NCBI GenBank assembly: GCA_037178975.1
Contig: JASJZH010000002.1
Location: 6,685,501 to 6,749,500, forward strand
Direction of reading: 5' to 3'
Source of the DNA: Oscheius tipulae
Taxonomy: Eukaryota > Nematoda > Chromadorea > Rhabditida > Rhabditidae
Length of the DNA stretch: 64,000 nucleotides
The translations under genes and the position numbers were made by a program. Under the pieces are notes generated by a model. It worked only from the letters and a program-made list of their open reading frames with translations. It was not told the origin of the DNA and did no database searches. This document shows, piece after piece, positions 24,939 to 37,414 of the stretch. Each line of letters opens with the position of its first letter. The first letter of the stretch is position 1.

Positions 24939-25349
24939 TTCTAGAGCCAGGTAATTTAAATAGACCTTTATACTTTCTCGCACGTAATCCTGAGCCCAAT
25001 AACTCAATTTTTAAAGACAAAGTAACCATGAAAAACAAATTTTAATAGCCAAAATGATACTGAGAACATGTGTGCATAAATGTAGAAAATCATCGTGGGA
25101 CAGAGAGTTAAAAATTGAGAGACGCATGTTTGACAGTTTGGAGCCGAGAGAGAGAGACAGCAATTTTTGAGAAAAAGTGGGACAGAATACCGGCATAAAA
25201 TAAACTAATAGTGTAAGATCAAGGTGGGTGGAGATATTAGAGGAAGAGAGAAAAAAAATATTAGGAATAAATACAACGAACTGACGGACCCGTAGATGAG
25301 CTTATTTGGACGAAAAATGGATTGGAATGGGAGTGAAAATACACAAAAG

Positions 25350-28300
25350 CTATTGGGAGGCCTCGATAGAGACTGAGGGAACACTTTCGGGTTCCGGTTC
25401 CTCCTCCGAGGGAGTATCCTGATGAAGCTCGGCCAGGAGCTGGGCCAGGGCGTGACTGGATTCGAGGCGGGAGAGCGCCAGCCAGCAGATGTGACGCTCG
25501 TGGCGGCGAAGAAGACTGGAAGTGATGGGTTTAGGATGATTAAATGAAGGTTTTGACCACGTTAGGGACTGCCGGTCAAATTTGTCAATTTCTACCAGTC
25601 TGTAAGGTAACAGCTCTGTCAGCTACCTTGCTCTTTCTGTCTAGCCGGTACTGTCAGTTCGTGTCAGGCATACACTACTGGCGTTCCTAGTCTAAAAGTC
25701 GGTTAGTGGCAAACGTCTGAGATGCCTATTAGTTCAGTTTTTTCCATTCTTACGCGTCCTTGTGGTTCGATGTAAGTCAATTTCTGTCAACCCTGATTAC
25801 TGTTTCATTCATTCGATCAATAACAGCAAAACAACTCACTGTCTTCCTTCCGCCGAATAACGGGCCATATTTCTTAAAATCAGACAGCTGGTCAGACGGA
25901 TACTCTTTGTCACGGGACCCTCCGGCTCGTCCGTAATGTCGCGAGGAAGAAAGTTGAAGGCGTGACGACGAATCGCATCGTAGGCAGCATGACGGCTGTA
26001 TCCGGGATGATGAGGAATGTCACGGGGCTCGTCTAGACTATAGGGAGGCGGGTGGGCGGGAGCTGTGCCGTCTTTTCTCTTCTGAGCAGCAGCCATCAAC
26101 TGGCTTTCCTGGGCGTGATGATCTTGAATGTGGGTGACGAGGGACCATCTGGAATTTCGTATTATTTCGAGTATTATCGCAAAAAGCAAAATATGTAAAA
26201 ACGCACTTGCTCCTCGGGGTTCCATCACATCCGGGCCATTTGCATGGCTGTGGTTCTTCTGTCATATGCTCCTTTGAGCAGTGAACGATGACTCCGGTTG
26301 ATGTGGCGAACGTCTTTCCACAGCCGTCCCATTCGCACATCATTGTTGTCTGCTGGTGGGCTGCTTCCTCGTCCGACTTCTCCTTCTCTTCTTTTGTGGC
26401 TTCTGTTTCCTCGGTGACAGCTGGCTTCTCCTCCTTGATCTTCCTGTGTCCATTGGGCTGCTTGTTCTCCGTCTCTTCGGGCTTCTCCTCAGGCGAATGA
26501 CTTCGAGACGAGCTCGTTCTTCCGTTGCATCTGGAAAATGAATTTCATAAGTTTGTAATGAAGTTTTGGGCTATTTTTAATCTCTCAACTATCTAAAGCA
26601 CGATGGCTTCTGTGGCGGACTCTGATTATTTTTGTTTGTCCGAGGCCTCAAACCAGAAGCGAGCCAATTATGTTGTCTAGAAGTTTAATTGTTCTGAAAC
26701 AGTTAGTACCTAAATTGGATGGAATGTCAATTTTGGGTGCGCCCCAGAACTTGGTTTTTGTCCCAGTGAAGACACTGAGAGCCTTTTGTTATTAGGCGCA
26801 GTCGCCAATGCAAACTGAAGACAATTGAACGGCTAGTTCAGTGTCTAAACGACAAGTATTTAGTAATGCCACAGAATCCAGCTGTTAGGTCATGGTGTTT
26901 TTCAAAATTGTTGCGGTCACAGCTTCAAAAGTTGTTAGGACAAATCGTTTTTTCCAGGCCACAAACGTTGCAAAAGTCAAATCACTCACTTTCCATTGAC
27001 TCCATTCGTAATTGGCACGGCTATCGGCGCCATAACGACTTCCTGCACCGGAGCTGTAGCCTTCAGAATGTCCTTGATTGCCGTATTTGCGGAGGCCACA
27101 GTCGCCTGCGGCGTCGATATTACAGTAGCCGACGGGGGTGGCGCTGTTCCAAATGTTGAGGGCGCCAGTTCTGAAAGTATTCCGTCGACAGAAAAGTGGA
27201 GAAACTGACTGTGTGGACGATTCAGACGAACTCCTTGGGCAACCATCAGGAGATTGTTGTCGGCCATGCGGAACTGGACTTCTGGGAAGATTTGTCTGAA
27301 TACAGCACAGATTTAACGATGTTTTAGGCAGGTTTTACAGTACAAAGAAACAAAAACTCACTTGACTTGATTGCAGAACGCCGACAGCGTGCCGCTAAGC
27401 GAATGGAACTGATTCCTCAGATCGTCCACGTAGGCCGCATACAGCTCTCCCCTCGGCGTAGCAAAATTTGACTCCCAGACGCAATTCTGTCGAATCCACC
27501 GCTCTGTGAGCTGCCCTATTTCGCCGCCAGCTCCCGGTGCCGGGGCTGGAGGTGCTTGCGGTGTTGGCCTCGGGGCCGGGGTTGACGGTGGTGGCATCAA
27601 CTGACCCGGGACTCCGGCTCGCTGTGGCGTCTGACCCGTGTAGACGACTCGCTGGGCTCCTGGAGGGAAAGACGGAGGATGACCAGGAGTCTGAGGCTGG
27701 ATGAAATGGCCGCCTTGGGAAGGTTGATGCATCGGATGGCCTGGAGGCCCGTGGGCGAATTGCTGAAATCATATAAGGGAATTGATGTTTTTCTCGGTTT
27801 TAAAAAGTGGTCGAACTGCCAAAAAATTACAGCGCCGACTCGCACGGGTCAGACGCCAGCACCAGTTTCCGATCAAACTTTTGCAGTCAGAAAGCCAAAA
27901 AGTCACGAAAGAATCACTGTTTTTAGTCACAAATCAAAACTTGAAAAAACTCACAGCAGGAGGCTGATATTCGACGACTTTCATGCCGGCCAGTCCAGCT
28001 GGCCCGAAGGAGACGGCTTCCAGCGTCGCCATCGACAAAAGCTGCTGTATGAACTTGGGCTCCCGGCACATGAGATCACAGGCGACGTCGCCCATCTCCG
28101 ACATCTGATAAAGACATTCCAGGGCGTAGACGCACATCATAATATCCTTGATTATGACCAAATTAAAGATCTTCTCGAGCATCGGGCTGCTGATGAAGTC
28201 GTTCAAGATGGCCTCATTGCCTTCGAACATACAGAGTCCTGTCATGATTTCCATGCATCTTATCAGCTAAAATTGCGTATTTTTAGCAATAGGCCAAAAA

Positions 28301-30672
28301 CTCTGCTAGTACCTTAAATTTATCGGAACTCTCCATGCCAACGTCCAGGACCCGGATCAGGGCGTGATGTGCCTTGTTGGCGAGCATTTCTGACGTAAGA
28401 TTTAGCTAAATTTGTCACTTTTGAACAATGAAAAAGTGAAAGTACATCGCTGGCCAGGTTGGAGAGGGTGTCGAGCGCTGCCGTGTAGAGCGGGACCCAT
28501 TTGGAGGAGGCACAGAGGAGTAGGAGCTTCATTACGGGCCAATTGTTTACGAGACTGACGCGATTAATCGGCTCGAACGAGTAGTTCCGGATTATGTTGA
28601 TCACCTGAAAGCTTAAATTTGTTAGAGGATCACTTTTGGCTCAGATCCCAAAATTGTCCTATTGACCAGTAGCTTCATATTTACCAAGATTTACAGCTAC
28701 AATATCGTCTAGTCTAACGTTTAGACCACAGGTTTCTGTCATCTAGTCACTCTTGCCACTCGTCTGTAAGTTCTATTTGTCAGCCTAAACATTTATTAGC
28801 CTAAAAGTTCTATCAGCTTTATCTTGTCAACTTGTGCCTATCAAAGATCTTTCTTGTCAACCTCCATTTACAACTTGTAGATCTGTTTGCTTAAGCAATT
28901 ACAGCCATCCTAGTCTAATTGAAATAATTAGTTTTATATATATATATATATATATTGGCTCCATTTTCAGATAACTTCCCCAAATTTCTGAGCTTCTAAA
29001 TACCTGATTCAGCCTCAAGGACATCGGATTCCTGACATCGTACTCGAGACGGATTCCATGCAGTATTTCTTCCTCCTCCTGCGAAGCCTCCTTCATTTCC
29101 TTCACAGCCTGTGGCACGAAGCATTCCAGGAACTCTTTTGGGGCTCCAGAATTCGCCCAGAAGGCAAAATAGTCCCGGCCGAAAGTCTTGGTCCAACTAT
29201 CATACAGCTCCGACAGGTCACAATTATCTAGATTCTGAATATTTTTGCCGCCAAAAAGTGGCATACCCTCGTCAAAAATGCCACAATGCGCTGCCAGCAG
29301 CGTCGGAAGATGCGGGGCGTGACTGAGACGAAGAAGTCGTGGCCCAGGATGGGAGAGGAGCGTGGCAATATTGAAGCCGAAGTCGATCTTAGTTGTTCGG
29401 TAAGGAACATGAAAAAATAGGAAAATACTTCGTTGGGAAGACCGGACAGAAGTGAGCGGAAGAGTCGCTGGTAGTCTGGCTCTTGTGATGGATTGCCTCG
29501 CTCGTCGCGTCGTAGGAATTCTGAAAAAAGGGCTTTTTAAAAAATTTCAAACTTTTAAAAATCGTTTGACAGACTGTTGAGTATTCAGACCTACCCATTA
29601 TCAAGCATCAAAATCAAACGAGGATTTGAACTCAATTGGGCCGTGATTCGCAGCGGAAGACGCTCTAGCTGTGCTGACAATGTTTCTTGGTTTTTTGACA
29701 AGGGCATGGGGCAACTTTGGAGCAGCAGCGAAAGGGGACATCATTTGCTGATATCCAGTACCAAGTTTGCAGCCTCTCTAGACCGAACAACTGGGTACTT
29801 TTCTCAAATATACGTAAAACTGAACCAGAACTGCACTAGAATGGCGGCAACCATAAATTAGTTTTTTTTCGAGACGCTACGGGGTGAATTTATCCAATTA
29901 CTAGGCGTTAGAGCGAGCTCAAAAGACAAGTCTTGAACCTAGAGCAGTTTAGATCAGAACCAAGATCAGTCTGGTTGAAAGAGATAGGAAAAGATCCGAG
30001 TTTAGTAACAAACATCCAACATGTTCCATGGGCTAAATTGGCCTTTAACTCAAGTACCTTAGAGACTTTCAATTTACGTGCAACACGACTGTTTTAGGTA
30101 AAGTTTCGAACAACAAGAGCAAGAATCTGTGAAAAACCAACCATGTCTCGCTCCCATACTGATCGGGCACTCGTTTGTGGCGAAGAAGGAGAGCTGTCGA
30201 CCTCGGTTGCGGAACTCGCTGTCCATCACGTCGTCAATGTCTCCAATCGTCTCGTTCTGCTCGTATTTGGACAGATACCTAGGTTTTTCCATGATCAGAT
30301 CCAGAAAGTAAACCAACCTCATGTAGATCAGCTTGATAGCATAGTCCCCGTTGAGTATGTCCTCTCCGACGCCGAGCATCTCAGACACATCTATCCATTT
30401 CTCCTGTTGCGACACTTTCTGCCAGCCGCCGAAGGCCATCACAGTGTCGTAGAGGCGGAAGAGGTTGATTTCTACTCCCTGCACGCATGGTAACTTAAGC
30501 GGCGCGTTCCTGAAGCACTTTTTTGGTCAAAATGAAGAAAATACATACCATTTCTTCCTGTAAAAGTGCTTGACACCGTTGTAGAAATCGGCCATCCTGG
30601 AGAGCTTCTCCGGCGGGTCCGTGAGCCCGTCCAGGTAGTTTTCCATGGCCGATTTGCGTTTTCTCCTCTCCA
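25350..30672 (-). CDS. ARID2: ARID2/BAF200 homolog, PBAF chromatin-remodelling subunit
   Basis: ARID2 defines the PBAF form of SWI/SNF; the C. elegans counterpart is SWSN-7. The start is MERRKRKSAMENYLDGL at 30672. Domains in order: ARID (about 30650-30090), with KHFYRKKW, EINLFRLYDTVMAFGGWQKV and YAIKLIYMRYL. Then an alpha-helical, armadillo-like middle (about 29400-27950, with NPMSLRLNQV and GLCMFEGNEAILNDFI). A proline-rich linker follows, then an RFX-type winged helix (about 27530-27250, RWIRQNCVWESNFATPRGELY and AFCNQVKQIFP). Next is a C2H2 finger (about 26340-26270, CEWDGCGKTFATSTGVIVH). The conserved C-terminal block has GPVTKSIRLTSCLILRNMARY and ALSRLESSHALAQLLAEL. The stop TAG is at 25350-25352. 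The domain order matches ARID2 exactly. One intron (about 29610-30125) carries a tRNA-like fragment and another (about 26530-26990) a dispersed repeat. Confidence 0.93.
26595..26830 (+). repeat. ~240-bp dispersed repeat, copy A
   Basis: It begins AAAGCACGATGGCTTCTGTGG and passes through AAGCGAGCCAATTATGTTGT and TTTGTCCCAGTGAAGACACT to GCCAATGCAAACTGAAGACA. Most of it is repeated at 45818-46000, and its right end at 23326-23402. It lies in an ARID2 intron. Confidence 0.7.
28935..28956. repeat. (TA)n microsatellite
   Basis: About ten TA units in an ARID2 intron. Confidence 0.8.
29612..29690 (-). repeat. tRNA-like fragment in ARID2 intron
   Basis: The minus strand has CAGCTAGAGCGTCTTCCGC and, further on, a B-box-like GAGTTCAAATCCTCG. 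No complete cloverleaf was found by eye. It is probably a tRNA-derived repeat remnant. Confidence 0.35.
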
Positions 30673-31980
30673 TTTTTCTTGATAGACGAGGTTCTTACCT
30701 AGAAATTAGAGCTATAATATCGCAAATAAGTAGAAATCATAAACATATACCTATGAAGTTCAATTTTCTCGATAAAGAACATGAATAGACTGATTAATTG
30801 GGTAGATTGTGTCTATTCTACTGAATCTATGGCATGTACATCAAGAAACTATGTTAAATTTGACGCAAACTGACCCAGGACGCCTCTAATGCAATAGAGC
30901 AAGTCTGGGGGCGAAAGGCGCGTTCGAATCGGGATTTTTCAGGTGTTCTCATCGCGCATCTTGCGTAAAACGCTCTCTGGAAGCATCCTTACCAAAAAGG
31001 CAATGAGGAAAAGGGAAAATCAAAAGGAATAGGGGTAAAAACAGGTGGTGCCAGGCTATTTGAAAAGGGTCGCACGCGACGCAGCTGGTCGCGGAGCGGT
31101 CAGCGTTATGTAGTCAGAGAGACTATTTTTTGAATCAAGAAGACTGAAAACAAATAGGAAAAATAGAAGTTTATGGATAGGCTAGTGAAATTTGTCGAAA
31201 TCATTGGCAGAAGGCGGAAGTTTTACGGCGCGCGGCTGTTTTTTGATAAGAGGCGCATTGGGCGGGCCACGGCATATATCAAGGGGGCGAAAATATGTAT
31301 TCTTTAAACGAAAAACGTGGGAAAATGACGAGAAAGAGACAAGAAGTGTGGATTTCCTTGTAGGACGAAAATTGAGAGTTCGCAGCTATTTGGCTCAAGC
31401 AAATTTCAAATTTTCGAGATTGCCGGAAAGTCAAACTTTTTTTTTCGGCGATATTCCTCCGTTTCCAGGGTTTTCCGTAGGAATTTTAGCTCCATAGCAA
31501 TGAGAACTTTGTCCAAACAATTGGAACAATGAAGTAGATTAGATTAATAATAGGTAACCCGTCATTGTCATTTCCGTGAGCTACTTCGACGCCCTGTGCT
31601 GAGCGATTATTCATTGGAAAATTCAGACAAATGGAGACAGGAGAGTAAAAATGAACAGCTGTTTCGAGCTTGGTAGATTTCAGTATCTGCATCTGGGTGG
31701 CAAACCTCTCCAGGTCCATGTAGTACAGTAGATCAGCAATATTCGGAGTTCGCAACAGTTGTAGAGCTTGATTCGGCTGGCAGGCTGACTTCTGCATTCG
31801 CTCCTTCGCATGGCTAGGCTACCTGGCCACAACTCGCTTCAGCTGGAAGACAAGATAAGAGATGACATCCAGAACCTACTTTCATGATAGACCATTTCGA
31901 GAGTCTTTTAGAGTAGCTGTACTCGAACTCAACTCCACCAATGTTTTATTGTAAAGAGTCTTTTGTAAAATTTTCTGTAA
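30673..31980. other. ARID2 upstream region
   Basis: This should contain the ARID2 promoter; no clear core-promoter element was found. It includes one ATG-initiated frame at 31486-31797 (minus), listed separately. Confidence 0.4.
31486..31797 (-). CDS. small hypothetical ORF with C-terminal hydrophobic segment
   Basis: 103 codons starting MQKSACQPNQALQLL, containing DLLYYMDLERFATQMQ, with a hydrophobic stretch INLIYFIVPIVW near the end. I recognise no family, it lies alone upstream of ARID2, and it may be chance. Confidence 0.25.
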   Translation of the reverse strand: MQKSACQPNQALQLLRTPNIADLLYYMDLERFATQMQILKSTKLETAVHFYSPVSICLNFPMNNRSAQGVEVAHGNDNDGLPIINLIYFIVPIVWTKFSLLWS

Positions 31981-33224
31981 CAAGTTAGGCCGCCGCCCCT
32001 TCGGGGCGGTAGCCTAACTTGTTGCGCACCTTGAGGCATATCTACCTTGTCCTTTCCCCAGCAAAAACGATTGCTAATGACCATTTCTAATCAGTGAAAC
32101 CCACTTCCCACTCTTTGACTCCACTTTCTATCCCTCAAACCCATTTCCCTTTCACTCTTTGAACCCATTTTTCCGATTTCTAGACCCAACTGCCTGTCCA
32201 AGTATTGCTATCGTCCCTGGGGAGCACAATGACAGTTATATCCTCTGATACCTTTGAATTTTGCCCGGTTTCTATTCCCTTCTGTCAGCCTGTACTGATC
32301 CTTCTCTCTCACTTTGCCTGTTCGCATTTTCCGCGCCAGTCGAGCTACCATGACAGAAGCAACGTCCTCCCAACGAAGCTATCTCCCAAACTGACGCTTG
32401 ACTTGCAAACAATTAGTGTACGCACAAAATAGTGCACACTAATTGGCAATATTGGCTTCAGACAGACAGACAGACAGACAGAGACGCGAGGACAATTTAA
32501 AATAGACTATTCTTTGTTTTATTCAAAAGAGAGACAATTACGAAAGCAACAAACTTTGTGCAAACTATGTTGATTCTGCATGACAGGTAATCGAAAGGAC
32601 ATCAATTGTTTCGGCTGTGTCTGAGGGAGACTGTTGTGGAATCCACGGTCTTTGTCTCTCTTTCTTTGTTTCAACAATGTAAGAAATAGTATTATCTATT
32701 TTAAATTGTCCTCGCGTCTCTGTCTGTCTGTCTGTCTGTCTGTCTGAAGCCCTAATTGCCAATTAGTGTGCACTATTTTGTGCGCACACTAATTGTTTGC
32801 AAGTCAAGCGTCAGTTTGGGAGATAGCTTCGTTGGGAGGACGTTGCTTCTGTCATGGTAGCTCGACTGGCGCGGAAAATGCGAACAGGCAAAGTGAGAGA
32901 GAAGGATCAGTACAGGCTGACAGAAGGGAATAGAAACCGGGCAAAATTCAAAGGTATCAGAGGATATAACTGTCATTGTGCTCCCCAGGGACGATAGCAA
33001 TACTTGGACAGGCAGTTGGGTCTAGAAATCGGAAAAATGGGTTCAAAGAGTGAAAGGGAAATGGGTTTGAGGGATAGAAAGTGGAGTCAAAGAGTGGGAA
33101 GTGGGTTTCACTGATTAGAAATGGTCATTAGCAATCGTTTTTGCTGGGGAAAGGACAAGGTAGATATGCCTCAAGGTGCGCAACAAGTTAGGCTACCGCC
33201 CCGAAGGGGCGGCGGCCTAACTTG
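31981..33224. mobile_element. 1.24-kb near-perfect foldback (inverted-repeat) element
   Basis: The two halves are reverse complements. Position 31981+x pairs with 33224-x, with no net indel for at least 450 bp. A 4-bp difference in a GACA microsatellite then shifts the register. Arms are about 525 bp around a roughly 190-bp unique centre. Each end is itself a hairpin: CAAGTTAGGCCGCCGCCCC, then TTC, then GGGGCGGTAGCCTAACTTG. The element is flanked by TAA on both sides (31978-31980 and 33225-33227), which suits a 3-bp TWA target duplication as in PIF/Harbinger-type elements. Each arm contains the same 75-codon open frame (32205-32432 and 32773-33000), but I see no transposase. A non-autonomous DNA transposon is most likely. 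The near-identity of the arms means recent insertion or ongoing arm-to-arm conversion. Confidence 0.88.
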
Positions 33225-33585
33225 TAATTAAAAAATTTAGGCGACAAGGCCGCTACAGATAGAAAAAGAATAAACAATAATACCGGGTACAAAACAAAAA
33301 CTAGAAAAGAATAGTGGACCTAGGAGTCATCGACCCGCAAGGGACCCACACAAACTACAGAACAATAAGTGTACAGGTGGTTAAAAAACTGAGAAAAGTA
33401 TAACAGCCAGAAGTTTCGGGAAGCGAGAGGTACCGACTAGCCTTGAGTAGAACTGATGGCAGAACTGACAATACTACATTGCGAAGATTAGGTCAACTTT
33501 TCAACTCCTGTCAAGCATAATCGGCACTTGTTTCGGAGCGATTCTACCTGAAACTCTTCCTTCGACTTGTCGTTAGTTCTACTCG

Positions 33586-33587
<2 letters not shown>

Positions 33588-33651
<64 letters not shown>
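33588..33651. repeat. (GA)n microsatellite
   Basis: About 64 bp of uninterrupted GA, 150 bp upstream of the secreted-protein start; possibly part of its promoter. Confidence 0.9.
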
Positions 33652-33653
<2 letters not shown>

Positions 33654-33802
33654 CACTACCCAATGTAACTTGTGAACTTTCCCCATTCAGGTTTCCCTCC
33701 CTAAGAACCGGCTTCCCGACTGATTGCTAGCTGATATCCCGTCTGAAAGGGAACTCGTCTCTTGTCGCTTTCCTGACCCCCTTTCCAGTTCGGTCAGCTG
33801 CC

Positions 33803-34879
33803 ATGAGGCTTCTTCTTTTAGCCCTCCTACCGGTTAGTCTATTCTCCCAACAAGAGCCATTCTTTGCCAACCGACTAGGAGGAGACTCGCTGATTGACAG
33901 AATCCGGATTGATGACTACCATGGTCCGGGAAAGGTGAGAATTTTTGCAGGTCACAGTACATAGTTTTAGGACATCCATCCCGACGTGGATGCGAATGAA
34001 ATTCTCGGTAATTTCATGAATCCTTTCGTGGAGATGTATGACAGTATGCAACAGAACTACAAGGCGAGACAGTACGCGGAAAGAGTTCAGAAGGAGAGGG
34101 ATGAGGTTTTGCTCCCAAATACACTATATATCAGTAGTTCAGAGTCCCCTGAGTAGTTCAAAGAGCATCTTTGAACTGTTCGAGAAACTTCAAAAGCCTA
34201 CGACAACCACAACTCCTCAGCCACCTTTGATTGAAAGACTATTAAAGCCATATGTAGAGCCCTGGCAAAAACAGTTTGGGTACTTGACAGAGGATATGGC
34301 TAATCTCATTCATCCGACAACGACGACCACAACAAGGGCTCCGTTGACAGAGAAGAAGGTTAGTTCTGGACAGAGAGTTAGAGTGACAGTGATAGTTCTT
34401 TCTTCCAGAGTCTTCTCGAGCGAGCTTTTGCCGCCTTCATTCCCTCTCTCCGCCAGTCGACCACCCCTGCTCCTGTTCTCTCAACTACCCCTAACTGGTT
34501 CGATCCCAAAGCTCTTGAAAGGTTCCTGTTCCACAAGGACAGAAAAAAGAGACAGGCATTAGCCCTCTTCTCAACAGACTCTAAGCCAGAGGTGTCCAAG
34601 GCTCTGGAGGTGGCTAACCCCTTCACTCCGAATCCCCTGATGGCCATGTTCACGATGAAACCGATCCCGGCTCTCAATGAGTACAGTATGTTGACAGATT
34701 GACAGAACTGGTGCTTTGCAGAGGTCGAGGCGAAGCCAGTCCACGACCCATCTACCCTCCCACTTCTGAATCCTACCTTCAAAATACAAGATCCGTTCTA
34801 CAATCCCCTCTTCCCGAACAGGAAGTCGAAAATATTCGATCTACTGGCGGGAGGAGAAGCCGTTCGAATTTTAGGTTGA
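33803..34879 (+). CDS. unknown secreted protein
   Basis: I do not recognise the family. It starts MRLLLLALLPVSLFSQQEPF, a clear signal peptide. Later exons carry DIHPDVDANEILGNFMNPF, FELFEKLQKPTTTTTPQPP and threonine/proline linkers (TTTTTTRAP). Repeated amphipathic pieces such as LIERLLKPYVEPWQKQFG and LLERAFAAFIPSLRQ follow. A dibasic run, KDRKKRQALALF, may be a processing site. The last exon reads DPFYNPLFPNRKSKIFDLL and ends AVRILG at TGA 34877-34879, with AATAAA at 34909-34914. The exon 2/3 junction near 34105-34150 is my least certain choice. The pieces joined by TTT linkers suggest an extracellular, perhaps cuticle- or seminal-type, nematode-specific protein. Confidence 0.65.
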
Positions 34880-35256
34880 GAAAGCCCTGTCATTTTGATG
34901 GACCTAATAATAAATGTTTTCCTGAGTTGTCTAATTTCTGAATCTCCTTACTTTTTTTTTACTTTCTTTCATAAGAATACTTACTACCAGCGTGAGTGCT
35001 TAGCCGAGTGTCCTGTCAATCGTCTTTTTATTCTTGAGGTTTGGCTGATGCCCCGTTGGGGCTCGTGATGTGCTCGTGGGCGAATTGAACTTTTCACAAT
35101 AACTCCAAAATCGAGAAAAACCTGATGAATCTATTTTATGACAGTCGAGCTGTCCCAATGAGACTTCGCTTTATTTCATTTTTAAACCATTCTTGAACAT
35201 ATGCTTTTGAAGAATTTTTACATGGGAACAAGCAGACCAGTTGGGAAGGCGAAGTT

Positions 35257-37414
35257 TTATGATGGTCTCTTTACAGTAACTGGTTCTCGAGCCTTTGCCT
35301 TTTTCCCGATTGATCCAAAGACATGGGGACAGAACGGTGCAAGATGTAGAAATCTACCGCTTCCAGCCACGACTGTTAGATTGTTCTCGTGCCAAACTAT
35401 CTGAAAAGTCTCTGAATCTTTTAAAAAGAACAAAAAGTACCTTCCCCTTACAGATGGTTGTTTCCGCCACCCCAGTAACTTTCATTCCCTCGAAGATGTT
35501 GTAGTCGCAAGCTTGATGATGACTGGTCGAAGAGATGGTCTTCTCTCCTCGTGGATTCCAAATGACAATGTCGGCATCGCTCCCTGGACCAATACGACCC
35601 TTTTGTGGGTAACAGTTAAACAGTTTCGCCGCCACAGAACTGAAAAAGTTTCTCTGGACTCAAGGGTTTCGTCGCCTTCGCCGCAGTGCTGACTACAGAG
35701 CCAAAACATCGTGGGCTCGATCCCCACAAAAAAAAAGTTTTCACCTTTTCAGAAAAAGGTTTTTTTTTGGGTGTCTTTGGCCTCATACGTCTCTTTTCCA
35801 TAAACTAGAGCCACAAATTCTGTACAGTCTTCAAACCAACCTTGTAACTGCAACAAATCTCATAGGATCGAGTTTTCCCGTAGCCACTCCCTTTTCCCAG
35901 ACGACAGACATCCTGTCCTCTAAGCCATTCAGTCCGTTGGGAATCTTCGTAAAGTCGTCCTTTCCAAGCAGTTTTTGGTGACAATTGAACGTGCAGTTGT
36001 CAGTTCCTGTCAAATTCAACAATCCACTGGAAACCAGTCTTGGCAGTTTGTATTCTCTCACCAAGCTAGCAGATCCATCAGACTTGAGGGAGTTGTGGTA
36101 TCCTTGCTCAGCGCCGGAGACATGACATAGCGGGAAGCGTGCAACCAGTCCTTGTCATAATAGTGTGATCCATCGGTTCCTAGACTGGCAGCGATTGGCT
36201 CTCCGAAGATTACTGCTCCTAGAATAGAATTGGATGGACAATCTGACAAAGACACGGCAATTCGAGAGGGATATGATAAGAAGGTAAGACCCCAAAAGTA
36301 CATACCCTTCCGTCGATGGAACGCAATAGCATCCGCAGCTCCCTTTGACATGACGTGGACTACGTAAAGTGGACAGTTAGCCTGGACTGCCAAGACGCAG
36401 GCCCGGTTGGTTGCCTCGGCCTCCAACTAAACCTTGGTCTGAATCTTACAAAATTCGTATATACTTCTTCAGGTCGAGCCTGAGCGTGTCCCTCCGGCCC
36501 TTTGACTCCTGCAGCCAGTAACTCTTTACTTTTCGCCACAATGACTGGTCCATTCTCGGCGTGGACTCTGGCCATGGCTCCTACTTTGACGCATTGTTTC
36601 ATGCCTTCGTAAAACTCGTCGTCTCGGACCATGAACATTCCGGCATAGGCCATATAGAACTTGAATGAGTTGATTCCTGTAACCTCTTCATATCATTTTG
36701 TCCCAGTCTTAACACGCCTCTGTCAACTTATCCAGAATATGTCAACTTGTACCACTTTGGTATCGGTCAATCTGTTCAAACCTCCCCTTTGTTTAATCTG
36801 TCTTGCCTTGATCTGATCTCTGGCGACCTGCGTATCTCTTACCTTGTCTCACAGTTAAACAGTTCCTTCACCCGGTCTGTCAAATCATCCTACTCACCAA
36901 ACTCGGGTTGAGTAAGTGTCACCATCTGATCCTTGACTTCCTCTGTCCACGATGTAATTGCAACGGTAAGAGCATAGTCACAACAGACTTTTGGATCTGC
37001 CCAGTCTCTCCACTGCTTGTAGGCATCAATGGGAAGGGAATCCTTTGTGGGGATGACAAAGTCAACTATCTGAAAAGGCACTGTTACTGTCCACCTTTCA
37101 GCTTACCATGGTCGTTCCACCCGAAAGAGCTGCCGCAGTTCCAGTGTAGAAATCATCCACGGCAGTCACTCCCATATAGGACAGCTGTAGATGAGTATGG
37201 GGATCAATCCCACCAGGAATAACCAGTCGGTCAGTTGCATCGATAACCATTGCTCCTTCTGGGACAGGAAGATCTTGATCTACTTTCCTGAGGTTTCTGT
37301 TAGTCTCATAAGATGAACAATCTACGAGATCGTCTCTCCTTCAACCAGGACATCTGCCTTGAACATTTGATCGTCATTCACAACCGTTCCTCCTTTGATT
37401 AGAATAATAAACAT
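35257..37414 (-). CDS. DPYS: dihydropyrimidinase
   Basis: This amidohydrolase opens dihydrouracil and dihydrothymine rings in pyrimidine breakdown; nematode relatives are DHP-1/DHP-2. It starts [18 protein letters not shown] at 37414. Metal-site residues are present: IDPHTHLQ (HxH, about 37150), NSFKFYMAY (carboxylated lysine, about 36660), VHAEN (about 36560), YVVHVMSK (about 36350) and GTDNCTFN (Asp, about 36000). [37 protein letters not shown] and [13 protein letters not shown] complete the fold. The last exon has [15 protein letters not shown], ending at TAA 35257-35259. With all catalytic residues kept, it is an enzyme, not a CRMP-type relative. The intron at about 35635-35845 holds a tRNA-like fragment. 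Confidence 0.93.
35650..35725 (+). repeat. tRNA-like fragment in DPYS intron
   Basis: The plus strand ends in GTGGGCTCGATCCCCAC, a fully paired 5-bp T-arm with a B-box-like loop. The preceding D-arm region is poorly conserved. Confidence 0.4.

Noticed and set aside
31192-31497. Plus-strand ~100-codon frame upstream of the foldback element
   Set aside because: No ATG-based start with context, low-complexity pieces and no family match.
32205-32432. 75-codon ORF duplicated in both arms of the foldback element
   Set aside because: Duplicated only because the arms are identical; no transposase motif or codon signal.
33588-33651. Possible CRISPR-like or telomeric repeat
   Set aside because: Simple GA dinucleotide run; no spacers and no TTAGGC telomere repeats anywhere in the window.
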